64,000 nt of DNA, from the NCBI RefSeq assembly GCF_009762795.1, contig NZ_CP046400.1:248001-312000 (forward strand), in the 5' to 3' direction. Each line of letters opens with the position of its first letter. Position 1 is the stretch's first letter. Positions 19,340 through 28,327 of the stretch are shown piece by piece. The notes beneath the pieces are model-generated. The model was not told the origin of the DNA. It worked only from the letters and a program-made list of their open reading frames with translations, and did not search any database. This stretch comes from Pseudodesulfovibrio cashew (GTDB lineage Bacteria > Desulfobacterota > Desulfovibrionia > Desulfovibrionales > Desulfovibrionaceae). The position numbers and the translations under genes are program-made.

Positions 19340-20575
19340 TTGAACGTATATCTCGCCGTCATCCTCGCTTCTCTCGCCCTCTCATGGCTCCTCGGTGTGC
19401 TGTCTAACTTTCTCACTACCAGGGCCATGACACCCGAGCCGCCTGAAGAATTCGCGGACATCTACGACGCCGGGGGCTATGCCGATTCCCAGGCCTATGC
19501 CAAGGCGAACATGCGCTTTTCCAATGTGGCGGACACGGCCTCCACCCTGGTCTCCTTTGCCGTCATCCTGCTCGGCGGCTTCAACTGGCTGGACGTCGCA
19601 ATGCGCTCCCTCGGGTACTCGCCGCTGATCACCGGGTTGCTCTACATCGGCACCCTCAGCCTGGCCAGCTATGCCCTGAGCCTGCCCTTCGAAATATACC
19701 ACACCTTCGTGCTGGAGAACCGCTTCGGCTTCAACAAGACCACAGCGGGCACCTTCGTGGCCGACCGGGTGAAGGGGTTGGTGCTCACAGCGCTGCTTGG
19801 CGGCGGGCTGTTGGCCGGAGTGCTCTTCTTCTTTGAGCGCACCGGGGACTCGGCCTGGCTCTGGTGCTGGGGCATGGCCTCGCTCTTCAGCCTGGGGCTG
19901 ACCTATGTGGCCCCCACCTGGATACTGCCGCTCTTCAACAAGTTCACGCCCCTGGAAGACGGGGAGCTGCGCACCGCCCTGGAGAATTACGCAGCAGGGG
20001 CGGACTTCGAGCTGGAGGGCATCTTCGTCATGGACGGCTCCAAGCGCTCCACCAAGGGCAACGCCTTTTTCACCGGATTCGGCAGGCGCAAGCGCATCGC
20101 CCTGTTCGACACCCTGATCAGGGAGCAGTCCCCGGAGGAAATCCGGGCCGTGCTCGCCCATGAGGTCGGCCACTCCAAGCGCGGGCACATCCGCAAACGG
20201 CTGCTGGTAGGCATCGTCAGGACCGGGGCGGTCTTCTACCTCATGTCCCTGTTCATGGATTCACCCGGCCTGTTCGCCGCTTTCGGCATGGAGCAACCCT
20301 CCCTCTACGCGGGGTTGGTCTTCTTCATCCTGCTCTACACTCCCCTGTCGCTGGTCCTCTCCGTGGCGGGCAACTACGTCTCCCGCAAGCATGAATTCGA
20401 GGCGGACGAGTTCGCGGCCAGAACCACGGGAGCGCCGCAGGCCATGGTCTCCGCCCTGAAAAAGCTCTCGGCCAGCAACCTGAGCAACCTCACCCCGCAC
20501 CCTCTGACCGTATGGCTCGACTACAGCCACCCCCCGGTGCTGGCGAGGGTCCGCGCCCTGAATGCGCTGAGCTAG
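19340..20575 (+). CDS. M48-family (Ste24-like) membrane metallopeptidase
   Basis: The 411-residue multi-spanning protein has the zinc-protease motif HEVGH (274-278) and the third zinc ligand region EFEADEFA about 80 residues later. The N-terminal half carries membrane segments and the LPFEIYHTFVLENRFGFN region seen in CAAX prenyl protease 1 (Ste24) homologues. Bacterial members are thought to act in membrane protein quality control; no prenylation is implied. The start is TTG with GGAG 7 bases upstream. The architecture and length match the Ste24 type rather than the shorter HtpX. Confidence 0.9.
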   Translation: MNVYLAVILASLALSWLLGVLSNFLTTRAMTPEPPEEFADIYDAGGYADSQAYAKANMRFSNVADTASTLVSFAVILLGGFNWLDVAMRSLGYSPLITGLLYIGTLSLASYALSLPFEIYHTFVLENRFGFNKTTAGTFVADRVKGLVLTALLGGGLLAGVLFFFERTGDSAWLWCWGMASLFSLGLTYVAPTWILPLFNKFTPLEDGELRTALENYAAGADFELEGIFVMDGSKRSTKGNAFFTGFGRRKRIALFDTLIREQSPEEIRAVLAHEVGHSKRGHIRKRLLVGIVRTGAVFYLMSLFMDSPGLFAAFGMEQPSLYAGLVFFILLYTPLSLVLSVAGNYVSRKHEFEADEFAARTTGAPQAMVSALKKLSASNLSNLTPHPLTVWLDYSHPPVLARVRALNALS

Positions 20576-20807
20576 GTCGTAAAGCCAACCATCCGCGCCG
20601 CCAGGTCGAAGGCACGACGGCCCCCCACGGCACTTGGGTAACACCCATGGCGCAACCTGAGGTGCAACGCCCCCCCGCTCGCATTGGCATATACGATCCC
20701 GCCGCGAACTCGGGACCACATCCTGTTTTAGATACGCCCATGTCGCATCGCTCATATTTTTCTGTTAAGTTGGGACAAACCGAGTGCTCTACCCGACGAG
20801 GTTCGAC

Positions 20808-21299
20808 ATGAAGGAAGTCCCTTTCGATCCGGAAAACAACTGTTTCATGAAACGGTTGCGTTGCGTACCCGCCTTTGACGCCCTGCCCGACGACCATATC
20901 CGCCTGGCCATGAACGCCGCATCCCTCCGCCGCTACGACCCGGGCGAGGTGATCATGGGCGACGGTGTGTGTGAACGGCAGGTCCACTTTCTCATTGCCG
21001 GAGAGGTGGAGGTGAGCGGGATCGGCGAGGAGCCCTACCGTCTGGACCGGTTGGGGGATGTATTCGGCGAGGTCTCGGTGGAAGACGGGTGCTCATGTTC
21101 GAGCCGAGTCACGGCACTTCGCCGGTCGCTGGTGGTGGCCTTTGACGAAGACGCCCTCGGAGCCATGGGCGACGTGGGCAAGATTTTCACCCAGGCGATC
21201 ATCTACAGAATATTTGCCGAGGTTCTGGCCATGCGCCTCAAGGAGGCGGACCGGAGAATCGCCAAGCTCCAGGCCGAACTTGACGATCTGCGCAACTGA
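20808..21299 (+). CDS. Cyclic nucleotide-binding-domain protein without a DNA-binding domain
   Basis: About 163 residues with a CRP/cNMP-binding fold. The N-terminal helix FKRL-like segment, the beta-roll around GEVIMGDGV and HFLIAGEVEV, and the phosphate-binding cassette FGEVSVEDGCSCSSRVTAL, with its Glu and Arg, can be recognised. A C-terminal helix rich in Leu and charged residues (MRLKEADRRIAKLQAELDDL) looks like a coiled coil, and no helix-turn-helix follows. It may therefore be a regulatory subunit or sensor acting through dimerisation. The ATG at 20808 has GAGG 6 bases upstream and is preferred to an upstream GTG. Confidence 0.75.
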   Translation: MKEVPFDPENNCFMKRLRCVPAFDALPDDHIRLAMNAASLRRYDPGEVIMGDGVCERQVHFLIAGEVEVSGIGEEPYRLDRLGDVFGEVSVEDGCSCSSRVTALRRSLVVAFDEDALGAMGDVGKIFTQAIIYRIFAEVLAMRLKEADRRIAKLQAELDDLRN

Positions 21300-21390
21300 T
21301 CCCCCTGCCGGGAGGACGCGTCGAGTCTCCTGGCCTCCCCTTGCCATCATGGCCCGTCACTCCTCCGTGGGGCCAAAGCCAACAAACAAA

Positions 21391-21425
21391 GGCGGCGCAC
21401 CCGAACAGGATGCGCCGCCGTTTTA
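21391..21425. terminator. Bidirectional terminator between convergent genes
   Basis: Stem GGCGGCGCA / TGCGCCGCC followed by GTTTTAA on the plus side, with A-rich sequence on the left for the minus-strand chemoreceptor gene. Confidence 0.75.
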
Positions 21426-21444
21426 ATCTCGCTCCAGGAATCGC

Positions 21445-23409
21445 TTAGAAGCGCTCGTACTCGTCCTCGCCATCGGCCGTGATAGCCTGACGCATGATGG
21501 GCTTGGGCTCGGTGTGCGGCGCGCCGTGAGCTGCCGACACGGCCGGAAGCTGCCGTTGGGCGGGCCGGCCGACCACCTTGACGCCTCCCCGCATGGACGG
21601 GTCCGTGCGATGGGCCGCGACCCGGAAGAAGTCCATGGTCTGCTGCAACTGAACTGCCTGGCTGGACAGCTCCTGGGAGGTGGCGGACAGTTCCTCGGAG
21701 AAGGAGGCGTTCTTCTGGACCACCACGTCAAGGTGCTGGATGGAGGTGGTAATCTGTTGGGAGGAGTCGTGCTGCTCGCGACTGGCCGCGGCGACTTCCT
21801 GAACCAGCTCCTCGTTGTGCTGGATGTCCTGCACGATCTGCTCGAGCATGGAACCGGCCTTTTCCGCCACCTGCAGGCTGTTGCCGGTCAGCTCGCTGAT
21901 CTCGGCGGCGGCCACGCCGCTGCGTTCGGCCAGCTTGCGGACTTCGGCGGCGACAACGGCGAAGCCCTTGCCGTGCTCTCCTGCGCGGGCGGCCTCAATG
22001 GCCGCGTTCAGGGCCAGCAGGTTGGTCTGGCGGGCGATCTCCTCGATGATGGAGGTGCGGTCCGCGATGTCCCGCATGGCGGAGACGGTCTGCTTGACGG
22101 CCTCGCCGCCTTCCTGGGCGTCCCGGGCCGTACGCACCGCGATGTCGCGGGTCTTCTGGGCGGTCTCCATATTGTGCTTGATATTCTCGGCCATCATTTC
22201 CATGGAGGCGGAAATCTCCTCCACGCTGGCGGCCTGCTCCACGGAACCTTCGCTCATCTGCTCGGCGGAGGCGGCGATCTCCTCGCTGCCCGCGGCGACC
22301 ATCTCGGCAGCGGACTTGACGTTGTGGACCACGCCGCGCAGGGCGTCGACCATGGAGCCGAGGGAACGCATGAGCCGTCCCAGTTCGTTGGGAGACTTGG
22401 AGTCGATGTCCTTGAGCAGGTCACCCTGGGACATGTCGTGAGCCAGGACCATTCCATCGGACACAGGCGAGATGACCAGCCTGTTGAGGAAGAGGGTGAC
22501 GATGCCGATGACCAGCAGGATGATACCCGCGCCGATGCCCATGAGCACGTAGCCCTGGTGTATGGCTCCGGCTGCCAGGTCATCCTCGAAGGCGGACATG
22601 CACACGATCCAGCCGGTGGTTTCATCCGTGACAAAGGCCATGAATTTGTTCTTGCCGTCCCACTCGTAAGTGATTTGGCCCTTGCCCATCCGCATGGCCT
22701 CCTTGACGAAACCTTCGCGGCTGTAATCCTTGAGCATGGCCGAGGCGTCCTTGGGGTGGTGGATGAAGCGGCCCGTCCCGTCAAAGACGAAGCCGTATCC
22801 CTCGGTCCCGATGACGATGGGGTCTATAAAGACCTTGGTGAACTTGTCCCAGGAGCACAGCAGGGCGATGCCGCCGAGGACGCTGCCGTTGTTATCGTAG
22901 ACCGGCTGGCTGGCGCCGAAGAGGTAGGACGTGCCGTCCTTGGATTTGAACACCGTGTTGGTCACGTAGTTCTTTTTTCCGGACAGGGCTGCGGCGACGT
23001 AGTTGCGGGTGGCGACGTCCATGCCGTGCATATCCGCATTGGCAGCGGAGGACCCGGCCAGGATCTTGCCGCCCCGGTCGAAGATCAGCACGCCCCAGAG
23101 GTTGGTGTTGTTCGCCAGGTAGGCCTTCATGTCAGGCGCGGCTTCCTTTTCATTGAGCCTCAGGGCCCGGATGACGCCGGGATCCTGAGCCAGGGCCATT
23201 CCGGCCGCCAGGTTGTCGCGCATGAAAAGGTCCAGGGAGTACGCCACGGTCTGGGCCTGGTTGTGGGCCGCCTTGCTTTCCCCTTTCAAAACCATGTCGT
23301 AGGAAGAAAGATTGACATAATACACAAGCGCGGCGACGCCTAAGATTATGGAAGTTATTATTGGAACCAGGATGGCCCGTTTGAGGCTTTTTGCGATCCA
23401 GGTAAGCAT
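21445..23409 (-). CDS. Methyl-accepting chemotaxis protein with a double-Cache sensor
   Basis: The 654-residue chemoreceptor has an N-terminal membrane segment (about 12-33), a large periplasmic dCache-type sensor (about 40-285, including [18 protein letters not shown] and the typical [17 protein letters not shown]), a second membrane segment (about 290-312) and a HAMP domain. The MCP signalling domain follows, with an intact tip ([17 protein letters not shown]). The C-terminal tail after a Pro-rich linker ends in EYERF, of the aromatic-x-x-aromatic type used to tether CheR/CheB in some receptors. dCache receptors usually sense amino acids, amines or carboxylates; the ligand cannot be read here. 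Confidence 0.94.
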   Translation of the reverse strand: MLTWIAKSLKRAILVPIITSIILGVAALVYYVNLSSYDMVLKGESKAAHNQAQTVAYSLDLFMRDNLAAGMALAQDPGVIRALRLNEKEAAPDMKAYLANNTNLWGVLIFDRGGKILAGSSAANADMHGMDVATRNYVAAALSGKKNYVTNTVFKSKDGTSYLFGASQPVYDNNGSVLGGIALLCSWDKFTKVFIDPIVIGTEGYGFVFDGTGRFIHHPKDASAMLKDYSREGFVKEAMRMGKGQITYEWDGKNKFMAFVTDETTGWIVCMSAFEDDLAAGAIHQGYVLMGIGAGIILLVIGIVTLFLNRLVISPVSDGMVLAHDMSQGDLLKDIDSKSPNELGRLMRSLGSMVDALRGVVHNVKSAAEMVAAGSEEIAASAEQMSEGSVEQAASVEEISASMEMMAENIKHNMETAQKTRDIAVRTARDAQEGGEAVKQTVSAMRDIADRTSIIEEIARQTNLLALNAAIEAARAGEHGKGFAVVAAEVRKLAERSGVAAAEISELTGNSLQVAEKAGSMLEQIVQDIQHNEELVQEVAAASREQHDSSQQITTSIQHLDVVVQKNASFSEELSATSQELSSQAVQLQQTMDFFRVAAHRTDPSMRGGVKVVGRPAQRQLPAVSAAHGAPHTEPKPIMRQAITADGEDEYERF

Positions 23410-23473
23410 GTCCAGACTCCTAAAATTGCTGCGGGTTGAGGTGTTTTCAAACAGGAGGTTTAGACCATCTCTC

Positions 23474-23541
23474 CTGCAGAGAATGCAAGAAAAAAAGTAT
23501 CTATATACACTTTCTATTCTCTGCAGACTGATTGATCAATC
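23474..23541. promoter_or_regulatory. Two dyads in the divergent chemoreceptor/pgm control region
   Basis: CTGCAGAGAAT (23474-23484) is repeated as its exact reverse complement ATTCTCTGCAG (23516-23526). The two are 42 bases centre to centre, about four helical turns. The perfect palindrome GATTGATCAATC (23530-23541) follows at once. The AT-rich spacer could hold a -10 element. The rest of this 349-base gap (23410-23758) contains no gene that I can support. Confidence 0.45.
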
Positions 23542-23758
23542 TGTAGTCGCGTTTAATAGCTTGGGCCATTATAAATTACTCCCTATTTCGTGTCGTTATT
23601 GTTACGGTTTTGGTAAAATACGTGATAGTCGAATCCGTCGTGGCCTTTCTCCCGCTCCTTTGCTATGGCTGGGATGCTGTCCGGCTACAGGCGGTTCAAT
23701 GGCGTTCGCCGACCGCTCGGGCGGCGTGGCAATCGATACTCAACACCGGAGAGACGCC

Positions 23759-25396
23759 GTGGCACTGCATGAACTGGCGGGTCTGCCCGCCCCTCAGGAA
23801 CTTCTCGTCAACATTCCCCGCCTGGTTTCCGCCTATTACCTTACTAAGCCCGACCCGACCGAACCCGGCTGCCGGATTTCCTTCGGCACATCAGGGCATC
23901 GCGGCTCGTCCCTGGACGGCAGTTTCAACGAGGATCACATCCTGGCCGTGACCCAGGCCGTGTGCGAACACCGGGCGCAGGCGGGCATCGACGGCCCCCT
24001 CTTCCTGGGCATGGACACCCACGCCCTGTCCGAGCCAGCCCTGGCCACGGCCCTGGAGGTCTTCGCGGCCAACGGGGTGACCGTGTACATTCAGGAAGGG
24101 CTCGGCTACACCCCCACTCCGGTCATCTCCCACGCCATCCTGACCTGGAACCGGGGCCGGGAGACCGGCCTGGCCGACGGCGTGGTCATCACCCCGTCCC
24201 ACAATCCGCCCCGCGACGGCGGCTACAAGTACAATCCGCCCCAGGGCGGCCCTGCAGACACGGCCACTACCGGCGCCATTCAGGACCGGGCCAACCAGTT
24301 GCTGGAGAAAGACCTGGAGGGTGTCAGACGCATGCCCTTCGAGCGGGCGCTCAAGGCCGCGACCACAGTGCACCACGACTACATCGCTCCCTATGTGGCA
24401 GATCTGGAGACAGTGGTGGACATGGCGGCCATCCGGGCCACCGGGCTGAAGATCGGGGTGGACCCCATGGGCGGCTCGGGCATCGCCTTCTGGGAACCGA
24501 TTGCCGAGAAATACGGCCTGGACCTGACCCTGACCAGCAAGGTGGTGGACCCGGCCTTCGCCTTCATGACCGTGGACAAGGACGGCAAGATCCGCATGGA
24601 CTGCTCCTCGCCCTATGCCATGGCCTCGCTCATCCGGCACAAGGACGCCTACGACATCGCCTTCGGCAACGACCCGGACTATGACCGGCACGGCATTGTC
24701 ACCCGCAGCTCCGGCCTGCTCAATCCCAACCACTACCTGGCCGTGGCCGTAAACTATCTTTTCACCCACCGGCCGGACTGGCCCGTGTCGGCCGCCATAG
24801 GCAAGACCGTGGTCTCCAGTTCCATGATAGACCGCGTGGCCGCGGACCTGGGCCGCCGCCTGCACGAGGTGCCGGTGGGCTTCAAGTGGTTTGTGGATGG
24901 ACTGCGGGACGGGTCCTGTGCATTCGGCGGCGAGGAATCCGCCGGGGCGGCCTTCGTTCGCCTGAACGGGAGAGTGTGGACCACGGACAAGGACGGCATC
25001 ATCCTCGACCTGCTGGCCGCCGAGATCACGGCCCGCACAGGACGCGATCCGGGCGAGGCGTATACGGAACTGGAAGCGCGGTTCGGATCACCGGTCTACG
25101 AGCGCATGGAGGCTCCGGCCAACCGGGAACAGAAGGCGGCCTTCAAGGCCCTGACCCCGGAAATGGTCACCGCCGACACTCTGGCGGGCGAACCCATCAC
25201 GGCCAGGCTGACCCATGCCCCGGGCAACGGCGCGCCCATAGGCGGTCTCAAGGTGACCACCGAGAACGGCTGGTTCGCGGCAAGGCCCTCGGGAACCGAG
25301 GACATCTACAAGATCTACGCTGAATCCTTCAAGGGCACGGACCACCTGCGGGCCATCCAGTCGGAGGCGCAGGAAATCGTTTCGGCTCTGTTCTAA
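23759..25396 (+). CDS. pgm: Phosphoglucomutase (alpha-D-glucose phosphate-specific)
   Basis: Interconverts glucose 1-phosphate and glucose 6-phosphate, linking glycolysis to glycogen and surface polysaccharide synthesis. The 545-residue product, almost the length of E. coli Pgm, shows the phosphoserine loop TPSHNPP, the metal-binding DPDYDRHG, the sugar-binding [10 protein letters not shown] and the phosphate-binding [12 protein letters not shown]. The open frame extends far upstream, but alignment of the N terminus ([17 protein letters not shown]) with the known enzyme and a GGAGAG site 6 bases upstream fix the start at the GTG at 23759. Stand-alone gene. Confidence 0.95.
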   Translation: MALHELAGLPAPQELLVNIPRLVSAYYLTKPDPTEPGCRISFGTSGHRGSSLDGSFNEDHILAVTQAVCEHRAQAGIDGPLFLGMDTHALSEPALATALEVFAANGVTVYIQEGLGYTPTPVISHAILTWNRGRETGLADGVVITPSHNPPRDGGYKYNPPQGGPADTATTGAIQDRANQLLEKDLEGVRRMPFERALKAATTVHHDYIAPYVADLETVVDMAAIRATGLKIGVDPMGGSGIAFWEPIAEKYGLDLTLTSKVVDPAFAFMTVDKDGKIRMDCSSPYAMASLIRHKDAYDIAFGNDPDYDRHGIVTRSSGLLNPNHYLAVAVNYLFTHRPDWPVSAAIGKTVVSSSMIDRVAADLGRRLHEVPVGFKWFVDGLRDGSCAFGGEESAGAAFVRLNGRVWTTDKDGIILDLLAAEITARTGRDPGEAYTELEARFGSPVYERMEAPANREQKAAFKALTPEMVTADTLAGEPITARLTHAPGNGAPIGGLKVTTENGWFAARPSGTEDIYKIYAESFKGTDHLRAIQSEAQEIVSALF

Positions 25397-25415
25397 AGGA
25401 CGTCAGGAACTCAGC

Positions 25416-26207
25416 TCAACGCAGGCTGTCATCCAACTCATGGAGCATCGTGCGCAGCCTGCCGCTTTCCCGCATCTGGAACAGGGCGGTATTGAACGCC
25501 TGCCAGAGCTGGTAGGCGTAAGAAGTGTGCTTGCTGAAAATGACCCGGTAGAGTGACGTGCGCAAGGGCTTGGGGTGCGGCGCGAACGCACTGGAATATA
25601 CCATGTTGCCGGATTCCTTGATCGCCGACAGAAAGACCCTGCGGTTGCAGATGACTGCGTCGATCCGTCCCTTGAAGAGCAGGTCGAGCAGCGTCTGATA
25701 GGAAGAAACCTGAAGCAGTTCCACGTCTCCCTGTTCATATGCCTTCAGAAACTGGCAAGGCAGGGATTCACCCATATGGTTGCCCAGACGTAACCCCTTG
25801 GTCGCGCCTGTGGACTCGTAGTCGAGGGGCTTCCTGTCCGCCCGTTGCCAGAGGACAAGGTCCCCCTGAAACAGGGGATCGCTGCCCAGATGGGTGGAAG
25901 CCCAGGTCCGCCATCCGCCCCAGGCCGCAACGCCGTCGATCGTGCCGTTCTTGGACTGCTCCAGAGCCCTGGCCCACGGCATGGGCCTGAACTCCACCTC
26001 TATGCCGGACAGGCTGAAGGCCTCTCGTATGATCCGGCAGACAATGCCACCATCCTCCAGATCAGGAGAGACGTAGGGCCGCCATTCACCCGTGGCCAGA
26101 ACGACCTTTGCGGGTGGATGAAGCTCTTCCGCGTTCGCTGTTCCGGCAGAAAGAAGCAGGAGCAAAACGAGGAGAACTAGCGGGATTATGACGCGGCACG
26201 ATTTCAC
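25416..26207 (-). CDS. Periplasmic solute-binding-like protein (SBP family 3)
   Basis: A protein of about 263 residues with a signal peptide (long Leu-rich stretch ending SAGTANA) and an extracellular solute-binding fold of family 3 (the amino-acid-binding type). VVLATGEWRPYVSPDLEDGG opens lobe 1, and IDGVAAWGG and RIDAVICNRRVF mark later strands. No permease or ATPase gene is adjacent, so it may be an orphan sensor or partner of a distant transporter, or act with a chemoreceptor. The start is uncertain: a GTG at 26207 has GGAGA at proper spacing, while the ATG at 26213 is too close to it. Confidence 0.8.
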   Translation of the reverse strand: MKSCRVIIPLVLLVLLLLLSAGTANAEELHPPAKVVLATGEWRPYVSPDLEDGGIVCRIIREAFSLSGIEVEFRPMPWARALEQSKNGTIDGVAAWGGWRTWASTHLGSDPLFQGDLVLWQRADRKPLDYESTGATKGLRLGNHMGESLPCQFLKAYEQGDVELLQVSSYQTLLDLLFKGRIDAVICNRRVFLSAIKESGNMVYSSAFAPHPKPLRTSLYRVIFSKHTSYAYQLWQAFNTALFQMRESGRLRTMLHELDDSLR

Positions 26208-26353
26208 GGACATTCTCCAAGATCGACTTTGTATATTGTCGACCCACAAAAAGAATAAAACCGTCGATAGTTGGCAGGCAAGTATTTTTTTAGCTCAGTG
26301 AAATGCGGCGTTGAATCGCATGCAGAGCAGCGGGAACCGAAAGGAGAAGATAC

Positions 26354-26383
26354 AAAAAATCCGGCCCGCTGAGCGGACCGGAT
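26354..26383 (-). terminator. Intrinsic terminator of the DUF115 gene
   Basis: On the minus strand ATCCGGTCCGCT / AGCGGGCCGGAT forms a stem followed by TTTTTTG, about 30 bases after the stop codon. Confidence 0.85.
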
Positions 26384-26411
26384 CATGAGTTTTCCGTTAA
26401 AGCGAAGCCCG

Positions 26412-28184
26412 CTATGCCACGGCCTCGGCTTCGTCCCCGCCTGTGCAGACCAATCGGTCGATCTCCCGAACCTTTTTCAGAGCGCACCGGGCGATACGCT
26501 TGAATTCCGGGAAGTCCTTGGCCTCGTAGCGGTGCTTGGCGCGGGTCAGCCCGGCCAGATCGAGGGTCTCGTTGAAGAGATAAGGCATATACAGCGGGTC
26601 CTGCTTGAAAAAGATGTCCACGCGACCGAGGGTTTCATGGATTTCCTTCTGGTTTTTTGACAGATCCTTGAACAGCTTGCCCAGGCGCTTCTCTGCGTTG
26701 CGCAGAGACGTGCTCCACATGGGGCCGCGCGGTTCGAAGCGCATGCGCTTGCCCTTGCCACGACAGGCCATGAGGTCGGTCATGAACCGGTCCACGCTGC
26801 CGGGGGCGGAAGCGAGCACGCCCTGCTTGAAGGCGGTTTCGATGTCCAGGGGCTTGGTCCCCTTGATCACCGCGCCGCCGCCGTAAATGTTGTAGACCGG
26901 GAAAGGAGACTTGCGCAGGTCCTCTTCCAGTTCGCGTTTGGCGGTCATGTACTGGATGGTGGTCAGAATTTCCTCTCCGTCCGCGTTGGTGGTGGTCTGG
27001 TGGAAGGAGCGCTTGTGCATCTTCGTGGCGCAGCTGTGGTGGCCGCCCGCATGGGACTGGTTGTTGATCCAGGCGTAATCCTGGCCGACCATCACCAGGT
27101 GGTTGACCCCGAACCGTCGCAGCAGGCGGGACAGGGTGACCGAGACGTTGCCGCCCGCGTCGATGACCAGGTCGTGCTCCTTCATGACGAAGGTGCCCAG
27201 GCCGCCCACGGTCCAGATGGGCAGGGTCGGCCCGGCATACCGCTTGACCGCCTCGGGGACGATCTTGGTTGAATAGAGCAAGGGAACGTCCTGCACGAAA
27301 TCCGGGTCAAGGCGCTGGAAAATATCGAGCATGGACTTGTCGTAGTCGATGGCCACGCAGAAATGAGGCTTGAGCCCGATTTTCTGCAGGGCGGGCACGG
27401 TCTGCAGGCCGCAGGCGTAAAGCACGTGGCTGCGCCTTTTCAGCAGTTCCGGCCCGTGCCGCTCCAGGCTGGGGCCTGCGCCCAGGAGCACTGCGCCGAC
27501 TCCGCCGGCCTTGCCCTCCAACGACTTGATGGAGCCGTCTGCCAGAGCGCGCTGAAAATTGTGCACCTCGTTGCCGACCATGATGTCCTGGCGGAAACGC
27601 AGGGTGGAGAGCTCAAGGGAGAAGTTCTCCAGCTTGTCGCGCAGGACCCTGTGCCACCAGGCGTATTCCTTGCCGAGCTGACGGCTGGGGATATCCGCCT
27701 TGAGGTGAATCTGGCCATAGACGAACTGGAGGTCCAGATTGCGGATGACCTCGGACACGTAGTCGCGGTCCGGCACCAGGAAGTGCAGCTTCTTGGCCTT
27801 GAAAAAGGGGCGGTAGTCGGTCTGCCCCAGGCAGGCCAGGAGCATCTCTGCGCGCGGCTCCATGACCATGACCTTGTGGGAATCCGGCGTGTTGGACAGG
27901 ACGTGATTGATGCCGTAGCCGAGGTTCGCGCCCACGATGAAGGTGGCCGAGGTCTCGGGCTTGGGGCTGTCGGTCCACCCCGCATAGAGGCCGTGGGGAG
28001 GCAGGGACTCGAACATGCCCTTGCCGCTCTCCATCTTCCAGTCGTGCAGCCCGAACTGGTTGATGTAGATGTTGTTCAGCAGTTCCTCCTGCTTGAAATC
28101 CTGTCTGGAGAGCCACTGATACACCGGATGGCCGATGCGTTGGAGATACTCGATGTTGTCCTGCAAAAACGGATACGCGGTCAT
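26412..28184 (-). CDS. DUF115 / motility-associated-factor-type glycosyltransferase-like protein
   Basis: The 590-residue cytosolic protein has the DUF115 (MptE-like, Maf flagellin glycosyltransferase-related) core in its middle. GAVLLGAGPSLERHG begins the nucleotide-binding loop (about 230-245); the CVAIDYDK and GGNVSVTLSRLL segments and a HSCATKMHKRSF stretch follow. Proteins of this type transfer nonulosonic acids to flagellin in other bacteria, and a C-terminal helical extension is common. No flagellin gene is in the window, so the target is unknown. Divergent from the cysteine synthase fusion gene. Confidence 0.8.
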   Translation of the reverse strand: MTAYPFLQDNIEYLQRIGHPVYQWLSRQDFKQEELLNNIYINQFGLHDWKMESGKGMFESLPPHGLYAGWTDSPKPETSATFIVGANLGYGINHVLSNTPDSHKVMVMEPRAEMLLACLGQTDYRPFFKAKKLHFLVPDRDYVSEVIRNLDLQFVYGQIHLKADIPSRQLGKEYAWWHRVLRDKLENFSLELSTLRFRQDIMVGNEVHNFQRALADGSIKSLEGKAGGVGAVLLGAGPSLERHGPELLKRRSHVLYACGLQTVPALQKIGLKPHFCVAIDYDKSMLDIFQRLDPDFVQDVPLLYSTKIVPEAVKRYAGPTLPIWTVGGLGTFVMKEHDLVIDAGGNVSVTLSRLLRRFGVNHLVMVGQDYAWINNQSHAGGHHSCATKMHKRSFHQTTTNADGEEILTTIQYMTAKRELEEDLRKSPFPVYNIYGGGAVIKGTKPLDIETAFKQGVLASAPGSVDRFMTDLMACRGKGKRMRFEPRGPMWSTSLRNAEKRLGKLFKDLSKNQKEIHETLGRVDIFFKQDPLYMPYLFNETLDLAGLTRAKHRYEAKDFPEFKRIARCALKKVREIDRLVCTGGDEAEAVA

Positions 28185-28327
28185 GCCTGGTCCTTTTGCT
28201 TGCTGAAGTTTGCCTGGGGATACGGGAACCGAATTGCATCTTGCGTGCCAGTTGCGCGAAGCGTTTTTTTACCCTACTGTGCTCTGGTTACATCGAAATA
28301 CTTTGCCCATGATTTCAGGGGAATGTC

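Noticed and set aside
23348-23758. N-terminal extension of phosphoglucomutase
   Set aside because: Family alignment and the ribosome binding site place the start at 23759; the extension covers dyads of the control region and reads as random.
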